Of a DNA stretch of 64,000 nt, positions 39,700 to 48,989 are shown one piece after another; position 1 is the first letter of the stretch; each line of letters opens with the position of its first letter. The position numbers and the translations under genes were made by a program. The notes under the pieces are model-generated. The model saw only the letters and a program-made list of their open reading frames with translations, made no database searches and was not told the DNA's origin. The stretch comes from an uncultured bacterium (GTDB taxonomy: Bacteria > Fidelibacterota > Marinisomatia > Marinisomatales > Marinisomataceae), in contig CALSYL010000004.1 in NCBI GenBank assembly GCA_943841495.1, forward strand, positions 109,592 through 173,591. Direction: 5' to 3'.

Positions 39700-42501
39700 T
39701 TACAGTGTCATATCTAGACGAGTGTAAATATAACGTCCGTGGAATCCAAATGGACTGTATCCTGAATGTTGGAAAATTCCATTAAAACTATTTCTTTTAA
39801 TAGTTTTGTCAGGGTACTGGTCAAGTAGGTTATTAACACCTAATGACATTCTTACTTGGCTGTTAACCTGGAATGAGTATTCCGTATCAACTGTCCATTT
39901 AGCACCTAATACTTGTTCTCTTTCTTCAGAACTAGCTGGGATAGTTACTTCACCCCAACGATTTAATTTCCACATAAATGTAGAAGTTGGTTTCTGTAAT
40001 GTAGCTGAGAACTGGAAGTTTTCTTTTGGTGCTGAACTTTCATATCTCACTGTGTTAGCACGACCAAGCAATACGCTTGATGTATATGCTGCTAATTCAG
40101 CAGGAGTATCTAGTTCACCTTTATTAGTAACTTCAGTATCATTAAAGTTCATTGCAGCTTTAAGCAATAATGAACCATTAGCAACATCTTCTCTCATGGA
40201 TGCTACAATATCTAAACCATTAGTTTCTGTATCTACACCATTAAAGAAGTATCTACCTGCAGCTGCTGGTACACCTCTTTCAGCAAAGAAAGAAACCATG
40301 TCAGAAGTTGTTCCTGAACCTCTAAATGTTTCACTCATACCAATACGATCTTCAACTGTAATTACATATGCATCAACAGATAATGAGAATCTGTCATCTT
40401 TATATGTCATACCAGCTGAAACGTTAGTAGATGTTTCAGGTTCTAGGTCGCTAGCTCCAAGAGCTCTTGCAGCTTCAGTATCAACAGGGAATGTTCCTAC
40501 TTCTAGTGGAACTCCATCAATGAAGTTAGTAGCAATTGATGAGAAATATGCTTCTTGTAGAGCAGGTGCTCTAAAGCCAGTACTGAAAGAACCTCTTGCA
40601 GCAACGCCTTCTTGAATTTCATATCTCATTGCAACTTTACCATTGGTTGTTGAACCAAAGTCGCTATAATTTTCTGTTCTTAATGCAACGTCTAATTGCA
40701 AGTCATCCATTACCATACCAGACATTTCAGCATATAGACTGAAAGCGTCTCTATCACGATCTTGCTCATTTGCAGGAGCTAATCCTGGTAAACATTGACA
40801 ACCTACTGCTGCAGAAGCACCAGCGTTTGGTCCATCTAATACATCATAGCCATAGTCAGCATATCCTGCTTCCTCACCGGCTTCAATAGTATAGTTTTCC
40901 ATGCGCATTTCAGCACCCATAGCAACATTTACTGGTCCTTGGAAACCACCCATTTCAACTTGAGTAGTTAAATCAAAGTTTACAGTTGTTTGACTGTAGC
41001 CTAAAGTACCTAGGTCAAATTCAGCTTGCTGATTTGGTCCAGTACCCGCAGTTGCATTGTGACTGTTTTTCATGCCCCAAGCAAACTCATTGCTACCAGT
41101 TGTTACACTAAAGTCGTATGCCATTCCAGTGAATAGTTGACCATCCATAATGCCTTTCATACCTACAGCCAAAGATTTGTCTGAAAGTGTTGGGCTAATT
41201 AATGGAAGGAATCCATCAGGATACCATGCACGTAGCGTACGATTATCTTGTGCTCTTCTGTAATAACATCCACTTTCTCCGTCACGTGTGTTCATTCCAC
41301 CAAAAGCGTAAAATGTGCCGCCACGTTCCATTGGGAAGCTACCATTGAACATAAGACTTACTTGTTCAAATTCTCCAGCACCAATACGGTGATTTTCTCT
41401 GTCGAATGCATATTCTTTGTCATCCATTCCCGCAAAGTACTGTCTTCTTGGATCTAATCCGGCACGGTTAGAACGACCACCGTCACGAATTTGTCCGCTT
41501 ACATATAGGTTTCCACCAAATACATTCAAACCGTTACCAGCATGAATAATAAGATTTCTACCGTCTTGTTTAAGAACTGTTTCCATTCCTGGACGAGCCC
41601 ATCCTCTGTCTGCAGAGTAAGGTAGGTAACCAGTACCTTCAACTTCTTCATCAAGATCCCAACCGTAGGTTGAAGCATCTTGACCGTCAATTAGACCTTC
41701 TCCAGCAGCATAACCTCTTTCAAAGTAAGAAAGATTTTGACCATAAGTAACACTTAGGTCAGCTCCACCAGTTTCTTTTAAAATTAAGTTAATAACCCCT
41801 GCAACAGCGTCTGAACCGTACTGAGCGGCAGCACCATCACGAAGCACTTCTATTTTAGAAATAGCGCTTGCTGGGATTGCATTTAAGTCAACCTGAGTTG
41901 AACCACGACCAACTGAACCGTTAACGTGAACTAAAGCACCTTGATGACGTCTTTTACCATTTACTAGTACAAGAGTCTGATTTGGCGCCATACCACGTAA
42001 TGTTGCTGGTCTCATGTGATCAGATCCATCAGTAATATATCCTTTAGGGGAATTATATGATGGAACTAAGGCCTGTAATAAGTCATTGGTTTCAGTGTAA
42101 CCAGATGCACGAATTTCAAGCTCAGTAATGACCTCTACTGGAACTGCTTGTTCGTCAACATTTCTTGCGAAACGTGAACCAAGAACAGAAACTGCATTAC
42201 CAGCTACTGCGCTCGACGCTAATGAAAAATTAGCTGTTGCAGAACCATCTACACTTACAGAAATACTCGCAGATTCATATCCAATGTATGAAGCAGTAAC
42301 AGTATATGTCCCGCTTTCAACACCGTCGACTGAATATGATCCGTCAGCTCCTGTTGCAGCACCAGATGATGTACCTTCTACTGTAACGTTAGCTCCAAAT
42401 AGTGCATTACCATTTGCATCAGTAACTGTACCTGAAACTGATTGAGCAAACATTAAACTAGAAAATAAAACTAGTGCTATCATGTTATATAGCTTTCTCA
42501 T
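39700..42501 (-). CDS. TonB-dependent receptor with carboxypeptidase-regulatory N-domain
   Basis: Outer membrane active transporter. A signal peptide (MRKLYNMIALVLFSSLMFAQ) is followed by a carboxypeptidase D regulatory-like domain (about 21-95, VSGTVTDANGNALFGANVTV), a plug (about 115-240, with LVNGKRRHQGALVHVNG and IEVLRDGAAAQYGSDAVAGV) and a 22-strand barrel ending in an aromatic-rich strand (YIYTRLDMTL). I start at 42501, where AAAGGAAA precedes MRKLYN, instead of the longer frame. Codon use looks biased and G+C is higher than in neighbours (43% and 37% in two 60-base lines counted), fitting high expression. Ligand unknown; adjacent ggt suggests a peptide or glutamyl compound. Confidence 0.92.
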   Translation of the reverse strand: MRKLYNMIALVLFSSLMFAQSVSGTVTDANGNALFGANVTVEGTSSGAATGADGSYSVDGVESGTYTVTASYIGYESASISVSVDGSATANFSLASSAVAGNAVSVLGSRFARNVDEQAVPVEVITELEIRASGYTETNDLLQALVPSYNSPKGYITDGSDHMRPATLRGMAPNQTLVLVNGKRRHQGALVHVNGSVGRGSTQVDLNAIPASAISKIEVLRDGAAAQYGSDAVAGVINLILKETGGADLSVTYGQNLSYFERGYAAGEGLIDGQDASTYGWDLDEEVEGTGYLPYSADRGWARPGMETVLKQDGRNLIIHAGNGLNVFGGNLYVSGQIRDGGRSNRAGLDPRRQYFAGMDDKEYAFDRENHRIGAGEFEQVSLMFNGSFPMERGGTFYAFGGMNTRDGESGCYYRRAQDNRTLRAWYPDGFLPLISPTLSDKSLAVGMKGIMDGQLFTGMAYDFSVTTGSNEFAWGMKNSHNATAGTGPNQQAEFDLGTLGYSQTTVNFDLTTQVEMGGFQGPVNVAMGAEMRMENYTIEAGEEAGYADYGYDVLDGPNAGASAAVGCQCLPGLAPANEQDRDRDAFSLYAEMSGMVMDDLQLDVALRTENYSDFGSTTNGKVAMRYEIQEGVAARGSFSTGFRAPALQEAYFSSIATNFIDGVPLEVGTFPVDTEAARALGASDLEPETSTNVSAGMTYKDDRFSLSVDAYVITVEDRIGMSETFRGSGTTSDMVSFFAERGVPAAAGRYFFNGVDTETNGLDIVASMREDVANGSLLLKAAMNFNDTEVTNKGELDTPAELAAYTSSVLLGRANTVRYESSAPKENFQFSATLQKPTSTFMWKLNRWGEVTIPASSEEREQVLGAKWTVDTEYSFQVNSQVRMSLGVNNLLDQYPDKTIKRNSFNGIFQHSGYSPFGFHGRYIYTRLDMTL

Positions 42502-42593
42502 TGTTTTTCCTTTGTTTATGTACATATTAATAAAACCTTGGTATGTACCTCGCTTAGAGGTAAAAATATACCCTTAATTGGCTTAACTTAGTT

Positions 42594-42613
42594 TAAAGAG
42601 CTCTTTATGTCAA
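42594..42613 (-). promoter_or_regulatory. Putative promoter -35 and palindromic operator of the TonB receptor gene
   Basis: On the - strand TTGACA (42613-42608) is followed directly by the perfect 14-bp palindrome TAAAGAGCTCTTTA (42607-42594). A 17-bp spacer leads to TAAGTT, a poor -10, so the promoter is tentative. A repressor or activator bound to the palindrome would sit in the spacer. Confidence 0.4.
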
Positions 42614-42635
42614 TAATTTAAAGAGGAGGGGCCTA

Positions 42636-43364
42636 TTATCTGCGACTTCGCAATTTCATCAATAGATTTAGAATTTCAATGTAAAGCCATATGAGTGTAA
42701 TCATTAAACCAAATGCTGCATACCACTCCATATATTTTGGGGCGCCTTGTTCAGCACCTTGTTCTATAAAATCAAAATCTAATACTAAATTCATTGATGC
42801 TATACCAACTACAAAAACAGAAAATAAAATACCAGTAAGCCCATTACCAAACAATGGACCCATAAACGAAATTCCAAAAAAAGATAGAATGAGATTCAGA
42901 ACATAAACTATCAGGATACCAAAAGTTGCAGAGAAAACACCAAGCCTAAAATTTTCAGTTGCAGCAATAAGTTTACTTTTATACAAAAATAATAAGGCAG
43001 CTAAAATTCCAAAAGTCAATGCAATTGCTTGATTTGCAATACCCGGATACATTGCATTAGCATAAGCAGATATACCTCCAAGAATAAGTCCTTCAGCTAG
43101 ACAATAAAGCGGCACTGTATATGGAGCTGATTTTTTATTAAATATTGTTATCATTAGAAGAATAAATGTAAAAATAGTAACTGGCCAAAAAAGTGCTAAC
43201 CCTAGTTGTGGATTGTTCCAAGTGTAAATAGCTGATGTCATTACAAGCAGAAGACTTAATGCAGTTTTATTAACTGTTCCATCAATTGTCATCGCAGTTT
43301 CGCCAGAAACGCGTCGAGCGGTTCTAAAAGTATTATTGTTAAGTGCTGGATTAGCTGATCGCAT
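42636..43364 (-). CDS. Bax inhibitor-1/YccA family membrane protein
   Basis: Seven-helix protein of the BI-1 (LFG/YccA) family, linked elsewhere to calcium leak and to control of FtsH proteolysis. The cytosolic N-terminus (MRSANPALNNNTFRTARR) matches the YccA-like subgroup. Helices span most of 35-235, and the diagnostic acidic stretch LVLDFDFIEQGAEQGAPKYMEWYAAFGLM lies near 190-220, summarised here by its D-F-D-F-I-E core. It is followed by a short basic tail. Length 242. It sits alone between glyS and the TonB receptor on the same strand, with about 110 bp to the latter. Confidence 0.9.
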   Translation of the reverse strand: MRSANPALNNNTFRTARRVSGETAMTIDGTVNKTALSLLLVMTSAIYTWNNPQLGLALFWPVTIFTFILLMITIFNKKSAPYTVPLYCLAEGLILGGISAYANAMYPGIANQAIALTFGILAALLFLYKSKLIAATENFRLGVFSATFGILIVYVLNLILSFFGISFMGPLFGNGLTGILFSVFVVGIASMNLVLDFDFIEQGAEQGAPKYMEWYAAFGLMITLIWLYIEILNLLMKLRSRR

Positions 43365-43375
43365 AGTTACTCCTA

Positions 43376-44815
43376 TTAAATTTTATTGTCAGAAATAAAT
43401 TGTAAAATTTTATCACAAGAAACTCGCTGCTGTTTCATTGAATCGCGTTCTCTAATAGTAACGGTGTCATTTTCTAATGTTTCATGATCAATAGTGATTC
43501 CGAATGCAGTACCTGCTTCATCTTGTCTATAATATCTTTTTCCAATAGAACCCTGTTCATCGTATAAGCATTTATGTTCAGAGTTTACCATACCAAATAT
43601 ATTTTGTGCTTTTTCTGGCAAACCATCTTTTTTTAGTAAGGGACAAATAACAGCTTTATTCGGGGCTAAATCAAAAGGCAATTTTAGAACAGTTCTTTTG
43701 TTTACTTCATCTTCAAAATAAGCCTCACAAAGAACCATAAGAAAAAGACGATTTAAACCCGTTGAAGTTTCAATAATGAAAGGGTGGTATTTTTCATTTT
43801 TGACTTGGTCAAAATACATCATATTTTTCCCCGATAACTTCTCATGCTCCTTGAGATCAAAATCAGTTCTATTATGAATTCCTTCAACCTCACCCCATCC
43901 AAATGGAAAATTGTATTCAATATCGAATGCATCTTTAGCATAATGAGCCAAGGCATCTTCTGAATGCTGATGGAATTTTAAATTATCTTGGCTGATACCT
44001 AGTTCTGAAGTATAAAAATCAATTCTTTTTTCTTTCCAAAAAGACATGCTCTGTTCATCTTCAGACGGGTGAACGAAATATTGCATTTCCATTTGTTCAA
44101 ATTCTCTAGTTCTAAAAATAAAATTTCTTGCTACTATTTCATTTCTAAAAGCTTTACCAATTTGTGCAATTCCAAAAGGGACTTTGAGTCTCATAGAATT
44201 CTGGACAAGCAAATAATTAATATAAATTCCTTGAGCAGTTTCAGGGCGCAAATAAATACTTTTACCAGTTTTTTCTGATGGGCCAGCATTAGTTTTGAAC
44301 ATTAAATTAAATTGCGTTGCAGCTGTCCACTTACCAATATTGCCCGAAAAAGGGTCAATGACGCCAGCACTTTCCAGAGCATTGCTAAATTTATCTGACT
44401 GAGTTAATAAAATAGTAGATATGCGATCTAAAGTGTCACTATCATTATTATTTTGAATTGACATTTGACGACATAGATCATCAATCACTTTAGTTTTTTG
44501 CTGTGATAGAAGATCGTCAACTCTATAACGTTTTTTATTATCCTTGTTATCAGTCATTGGATCATTAAAATTAGCTACATGTCCACTTGCTTCCCAGACA
44601 TCTGGATGAACCATTATTGAACTATCTAACCCAACAATATTTGAATGACGAGTCATTTCTTCCCACCATTTTTCAGAAATTGATTTCTTTAAATCAACCC
44701 CAAGTGGACCATAATCATAAGAAGCTTTAAGGCCTCCATAAATTTCAGAGTTTGGAAAAACAAAACCTTTACGCTTACAAAGCGAAATAACTTTATCTAG
44801 ATGTTTTTTGCTCAT
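43376..44815 (-). CDS. glyS: Glycyl-tRNA synthetase (alpha2 type)
   Basis: Class II synthetase charging tRNA-Gly, the single-chain dimeric form. Motifs: FPNSEIYGGLKASYDYGPLG near the N-terminus, motif 2 in GKAFRNEIVARNFIFRTREFEQMEMQ (about 210-236), and motif 3 near STGLNRLFLMVLCEA. The C-terminal anticodon domain starts around LAPNKAVICPLLKK. Length 479 is near normal. It lies 11 bp ahead of the BI-1 gene, so they are likely cotranscribed. Confidence 0.96.
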   Translation of the reverse strand: MSKKHLDKVISLCKRKGFVFPNSEIYGGLKASYDYGPLGVDLKKSISEKWWEEMTRHSNIVGLDSSIMVHPDVWEASGHVANFNDPMTDNKDNKKRYRVDDLLSQQKTKVIDDLCRQMSIQNNNDSDTLDRISTILLTQSDKFSNALESAGVIDPFSGNIGKWTAATQFNLMFKTNAGPSEKTGKSIYLRPETAQGIYINYLLVQNSMRLKVPFGIAQIGKAFRNEIVARNFIFRTREFEQMEMQYFVHPSEDEQSMSFWKEKRIDFYTSELGISQDNLKFHQHSEDALAHYAKDAFDIEYNFPFGWGEVEGIHNRTDFDLKEHEKLSGKNMMYFDQVKNEKYHPFIIETSTGLNRLFLMVLCEAYFEDEVNKRTVLKLPFDLAPNKAVICPLLKKDGLPEKAQNIFGMVNSEHKCLYDEQGSIGKRYYRQDEAGTAFGITIDHETLENDTVTIRERDSMKQQRVSCDKILQFISDNKI

Positions 44816-44875
44816 TTATTATGTTTTGTTCCCATATTTTGAAAAAAAATATATCCATACTAATTACTATAGAGT

Positions 44876-45229
44876 TTAAGAAAAAAAATATCTGTAGAGT
44901 AAAACTATTCCTAAAAAACCAAAAACAAGCGGTGCGAGCCAAACTAGCATATCAAATCCTTTTTTAGGAGGATTTGCTAATATTTCTATTCCAAATCTGT
45001 TAACATAATGATCTTTAATTTCTTTATCCGACATTCCTTGGATGACCATTTTTTTTATTTCTTCTTTCATTTCTAAGGCTGGTCCAGCTTGAGATTGTTC
45101 AAGGGTGAGCCCATCGCAAACAGGACACATTAGATCTCGATTTAGCGAATATAGACGTTCTTCAATAGAAGATTGAAAACTAAATAAATATGTCATGCTA
45201 AATAAAGTTAAAAATATTTTTTTAGTCAT
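44876..45229 (-). CDS. ccmH: CcmH/NrfF-family cytochrome c maturation protein
   Basis: Membrane-anchored thiol-disulfide protein that reduces apocytochrome c before haem attachment. A signal peptide (about 1-17) is followed by the redox motif LMCPVCDG (about 33-40), the helical bundle EMKEEIKKMVIQGMSDKEIKDHYVNRFG, and a C-terminal membrane helix (WLAPLVFGFLGIVLLYRY). Length 117 is typical. Its ATG overlaps the topA stop reached in the restored frame (TCATGA on the - strand). Other ccm genes are not in the window. Confidence 0.92.
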   Translation of the reverse strand: MTKKIFLTLFSMTYLFSFQSSIEERLYSLNRDLMCPVCDGLTLEQSQAGPALEMKEEIKKMVIQGMSDKEIKDHYVNRFGIEILANPPKKGFDMLVWLAPLVFGFLGIVLLYRYFFS

Positions 45230-47671
45230 GATTTTTCATCTATTAATTGGATAGCTTTTTCTAAAGTCACTTCATCAATCACAAAACCTTTCAAAGAAAC
45301 ATTTTTCTTTCCATCAGTAACATACGGACCAAATCTCCCACGCTTAATAGAAATTTCATTTTTGCTTTTAGGGTGAGCTGCCTAATATTTTAGGTTCAAA
45401 TTTTAATTTTCTATCTTTTATAAGCTTAATAGCTTCGTCAAGTGTAATTGTTAATGGACTATCATCTGCTTTCATTGATGCATTTATTTTCCCACATTTT
45501 ACATAAGGGCCATATGGTCCAAAATCTGCTAAAATATCATCTCCAGTGTCAGGGTGTTCGCCAAGTTTCTTAGGCATGCTAAGCAAATCAATAGCAATTT
45601 TTTCAGTTAAGTTTTCTACACCAATGCTTTTGAGTATGGACTTTCTTTTTTTACTTGATTCTAATTCAACGTATGGACCATATCTTCCAATCTTTAGTAG
45701 AATATTTTCTCCATTAGTAAATTTACCAATCACATTATCTTCTTTTTGCATGCTATCTAATTCATCTAGCTTTGTCTTATTAAGTTCTCCAAAAAAAATG
45801 TCTTCAGGGATGGTAATATTCTTCCCATCTTTTTGAACATAAGGGCCAAATTTTCCAATTCGAATCTCTAAATCATCTTGAACATTTACAGTACAAGCTT
45901 TAGCGATATCTACTTCCTCTTCTAATAACTTAGAAACACCCTTGTAATCTCCATTTCCATAATAAAACTCTTTTAAAACTTCTAAGTATGAATTTTCGGA
46001 GCGTGACACTGCATCAAGTCGACTTTCCATATCTGCAGTAAATTGTTCATTAAACAATGCTCTATAATGATTGTCTAATAATTGAGAAACTGCAATTCCT
46101 ACAAAAGTAGGGATAAGAATTTTGCTTTTCTTAGTGACATATTCCTTTTGAGAAAGCTTTTCGATGATTGAAGAGTATGTTGAAGGTCTTCCAATCCCTC
46201 TGACTTCCATTTCTTTTACAAGCATAGCTTCAGAAAATCTTCTAGGAGGAGATGTAGTTTTTTCATCTGATAAAACATCATCACATATAATTTGTGACTG
46301 CTCATCTATTTTAGGCAAACTATCCGAAGCAATTCTATCTTTTCTTGTAAGAGCTTGTTCATATGCTGCAGTATATCCTTTAAATACAGTAACATTTCCG
46401 CTTGCTTTAAACAATGATTTCCCATTAGATATTTCAACGTTAGTTCGTATATACTGTGCCGGTTGCATTTGAGATGCAACAGTTCTGTTTAATATTAATT
46501 CATATAGCTTTGCTTCATCTAGCCCAATTTTCTTTACTTCACTTACGCTTTTAAATTTAGTACCAGCAGGCCTTATTGCCTCATGAGCCTCTTGAGAGTT
46601 GGCAACTTTGTTTTTATAAATATTAGTTTTTTCAGATAGAAATTTATCTCCAAAATTTTTACTTACAAACGCTTTGGTGGCATGTAATGCCTCATTTGAA
46701 AGATTGGTGCTATCAGTTCTCATATAAGTAATACACCCTTGTTCATATAATTTTTGCGCTACAACCATTGTTCTTTTTGGAGAAAATCCAAATCTTCTTG
46801 ATGCATCTTGTTGAAGAGTGCTTGTTGTAAAAGGAGGAGAAGGAGAACTCGAGGTAGGTTTGCTTTCTATATTTTTAACAATCCAATCATTCGCCTCACA
46901 TTCTTTTTTGATTTTATTTGCAAGTGTTTTGTCAATTTGAATAACATTATCTTTTTTTAAGCCTACTTCAAATTTCCCAAAATCATCTGACTTAGCTACA
47001 TAGCTTCCATCATATTTTATTAAAGAAGCTTTAAATGATTCAGAAGTTTTTTCTTCTGTTAGTTCTGCTTCAATAGCATAAAATTTATTCTCAATAAATT
47101 TATTTCTAAGTTTTTCACGATCAACGAGCAATTTTAAAGCTACAGATTGAACCCTTCCTGCAGATAACCCTTTGTTTTTTAGTGAGCGAAGAGTTTTCCA
47201 TAATACTGGAGAGAATGTAAAGCCTACAATACGATCAATTGCCCGTCTTGCTCTCTGTGCATCAACTAGATCATAGTTAATTTGACGAGAATTTTGGACA
47301 GCATCTAAAACTGCTTTTTTGGTTATTTCAGTAAACTCAACTCTTTCAATATCGCCCTTAATCTCAGACGCTATGTCAGCTGCAATTGCTTCACCTTCTC
47401 TATCGGGGTCTGTTGCAATCAAGATTCTATCGGCAAGCTTAACTTCTTTTTTAAGCTGAGTAAGAAACTTTTTTTTATCTGGCATGCTTTCAATTTTCAT
47501 TGCAAAGTCATTTTCAATTTCTATCCCCATTTCTTTCTTTGGTAGATCTTTAAAATGTCCTATGCTTGCAATAACAGATGCATTGTCTACATACTTAGCT
47601 ATCGTCTTAGTTTTTGAAGGAGACTCAACAATTATTAATAGTTTTTCTTGTTTTGACATATTGGTTGGCAA
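45226..47671 (-). CDS. topA: DNA topoisomerase I (apparent 1-base frameshift near 45377)
   Basis: Relaxes negative supercoils. TOPRIM starts LLIIVESPSKTKTIAKYV with DPDREGEAIA; the active Tyr is in GCITYMRTDSTNLS; the C-terminal part has repeated GKFGPYVQ, GRYGPYVEL and FGPYGPYVKC elements with LGEHPDTGDD. The main frame stops at 45368 after ILGSSP, but the next frame continues KSKNEISIKRGRFGPYV, one more repeat, to a stop at 45226 that overlaps the ccmH start. Removing one base near 45377-45380 gives LGSHPKSK, matching the HP of the earlier repeat, and a protein of 814 residues. Sequence error is the likeliest cause. Confidence 0.93.
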
Positions 47672-47700
47672 CTTACGTAGATTGATTAGTAATTGTCAAA

Positions 47701-47724
47701 AATTTATATTTATAAATATAAATT
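47701..47724. repeat. Perfect 24-bp AT-only palindrome upstream of topA
   Basis: AATTTATATTTA (47701-47712) is followed directly by its exact reverse complement (47713-47724). It lies between hisS and topA (both - strand), about 30-50 bp upstream of the topA ATG. A - strand TTGACA sits just on its topA side. It could be an operator or a supercoiling-sensitive element; as an RNA it has no loop. Confidence 0.6.
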
Positions 47725-47730
47725 ATTGAT

Positions 47731-48954
47731 TTACAGGGCAAGGTAATCTTTGATTTGATTTGCGCTATTAACTTCAAATTCTTTTTTAGAATGCAAGTCT
47801 TTAAGCATAATTTTATCATTCAATCTAAGATAATATTTTGCATTTAATTTAATTGCATGCTTTGTTTGATTTTTTTCTGATTTCTTAAGAGTATCAATAA
47901 AAACACTGAATCCATTATCAATTAGTTGATTTGCAATTTTCAAAATTTTTGAAGATCCTGTTTCATATCCAATAAAGAAGTCAGGTCCTTTATTTGGTAG
48001 TTTCAAATTTGATTCAAGTATAAGTCTTTCAATCCCTGCTGCAAAACCAACTGCGGGGGTAGATGGTCCACCCATGCTTTCAACTAAGTAATCGTATCTA
48101 CCTCCACCTAGAAGAGCATTCTGTGACCGTGAAGAAATAGTAGATATTTCAAATGTAGTGCTATTATAATAATCTAAGCCTCTTACTAATCTACCATTTT
48201 CTTCGTAGGAGATATTTAGCGCATCCAAATGTGAAAGCAAATTCGAATAATTGTTTTTTTCTTCTTTTGACAAGTATTCAGTAATCATTGGGGCTTTATT
48301 GATTATTTCAAAATCCATTTCTTCTTTGCTGTCTAGGATCCTAAGCGGATTAACTTCTAAACGATTTAGTGAAATTTTTGACAGCTGTGATTTATAGCTA
48401 GTAAAATATTGACTTAACTTTTCTTGATATAATTGCCTTGTATCTGTATTTCCAATATTATTGATTTGAAGGACTGTATTTTCGATTCCTAGCTGGCAAA
48501 GGATTTTTGTTGCCAAAAGAATGATTTCTACATCCTGTTCCATTTCAGAACATCCAAGAGCCTCAACTCCAAACTGATGAAATTGTCTTTGCCTCCCTTT
48601 TTGAGGTTTTTCTCTTCTAAATAATGCATCAATATAAAATAGCTTACATAAAGGTTTGCTTCTATAAAACCCAGATTCTATAAATGCCCTAACAACCGGA
48701 GCTGTCATCTCTGGCTTCAAAGCTAAATGATTATTTGAAGAATCTTCCCAGGAAAACATTTCTTTTGACACATCAGTCTCAAATCCAACATTTTGTTTAA
48801 AAAGGTCTAAATTTTCAATAGCAGGAGTCTTTATTTCTTCAAATCCAAAGCTGTTACTCAAGGATTGAAGCAAAGAAATTACATGATTCCATTTTTCAAT
48901 CTCTGGCGGGAGAATGTCATACGTTCCTTTAACTTTTTGAAACTTTGATTTCAT
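47731..48954 (-). CDS. hisS: Histidyl-tRNA synthetase
   Basis: Class II synthetase charging tRNA-His. Motif 1 region GTYDILPPEIEKWNHV, motif 2 in LFRREKPQKGRQRQFHQFGVEALG (about 108-131), the histidine-A signature LVRGLDYYNSTTFE, and motif 3 in AVGFAAGIERLILE are all present. The C-terminal anticodon domain follows from about 325. Length 407 is near normal. The gene lies 35 bp downstream of lptD on the same strand. Confidence 0.96.
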   Translation of the reverse strand: MKSKFQKVKGTYDILPPEIEKWNHVISLLQSLSNSFGFEEIKTPAIENLDLFKQNVGFETDVSKEMFSWEDSSNNHLALKPEMTAPVVRAFIESGFYRSKPLCKLFYIDALFRREKPQKGRQRQFHQFGVEALGCSEMEQDVEIILLATKILCQLGIENTVLQINNIGNTDTRQLYQEKLSQYFTSYKSQLSKISLNRLEVNPLRILDSKEEMDFEIINKAPMITEYLSKEEKNNYSNLLSHLDALNISYEENGRLVRGLDYYNSTTFEISTISSRSQNALLGGGRYDYLVESMGGPSTPAVGFAAGIERLILESNLKLPNKGPDFFIGYETGSSKILKIANQLIDNGFSVFIDTLKKSEKNQTKHAIKLNAKYYLRLNDKIMLKDLHSKKEFEVNSANQIKDYLAL

Positions 48955-48989
48955 TAAATAACATTAATAATTTTTTGAAGTAATAACAC

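Noticed and set aside
39806..40615. 269-codon open frame antisense to the TonB receptor
   Set aside because: It has no recognisable domain or ribosome binding site; it reflects the biased codon use of the receptor on the other strand.
47701..47724. The 24-bp palindrome as a terminator of topA read-through or of hisS
   Set aside because: It has no G-C pairs and no loop, and lies upstream, not downstream, of topA; it would make a poor terminator.
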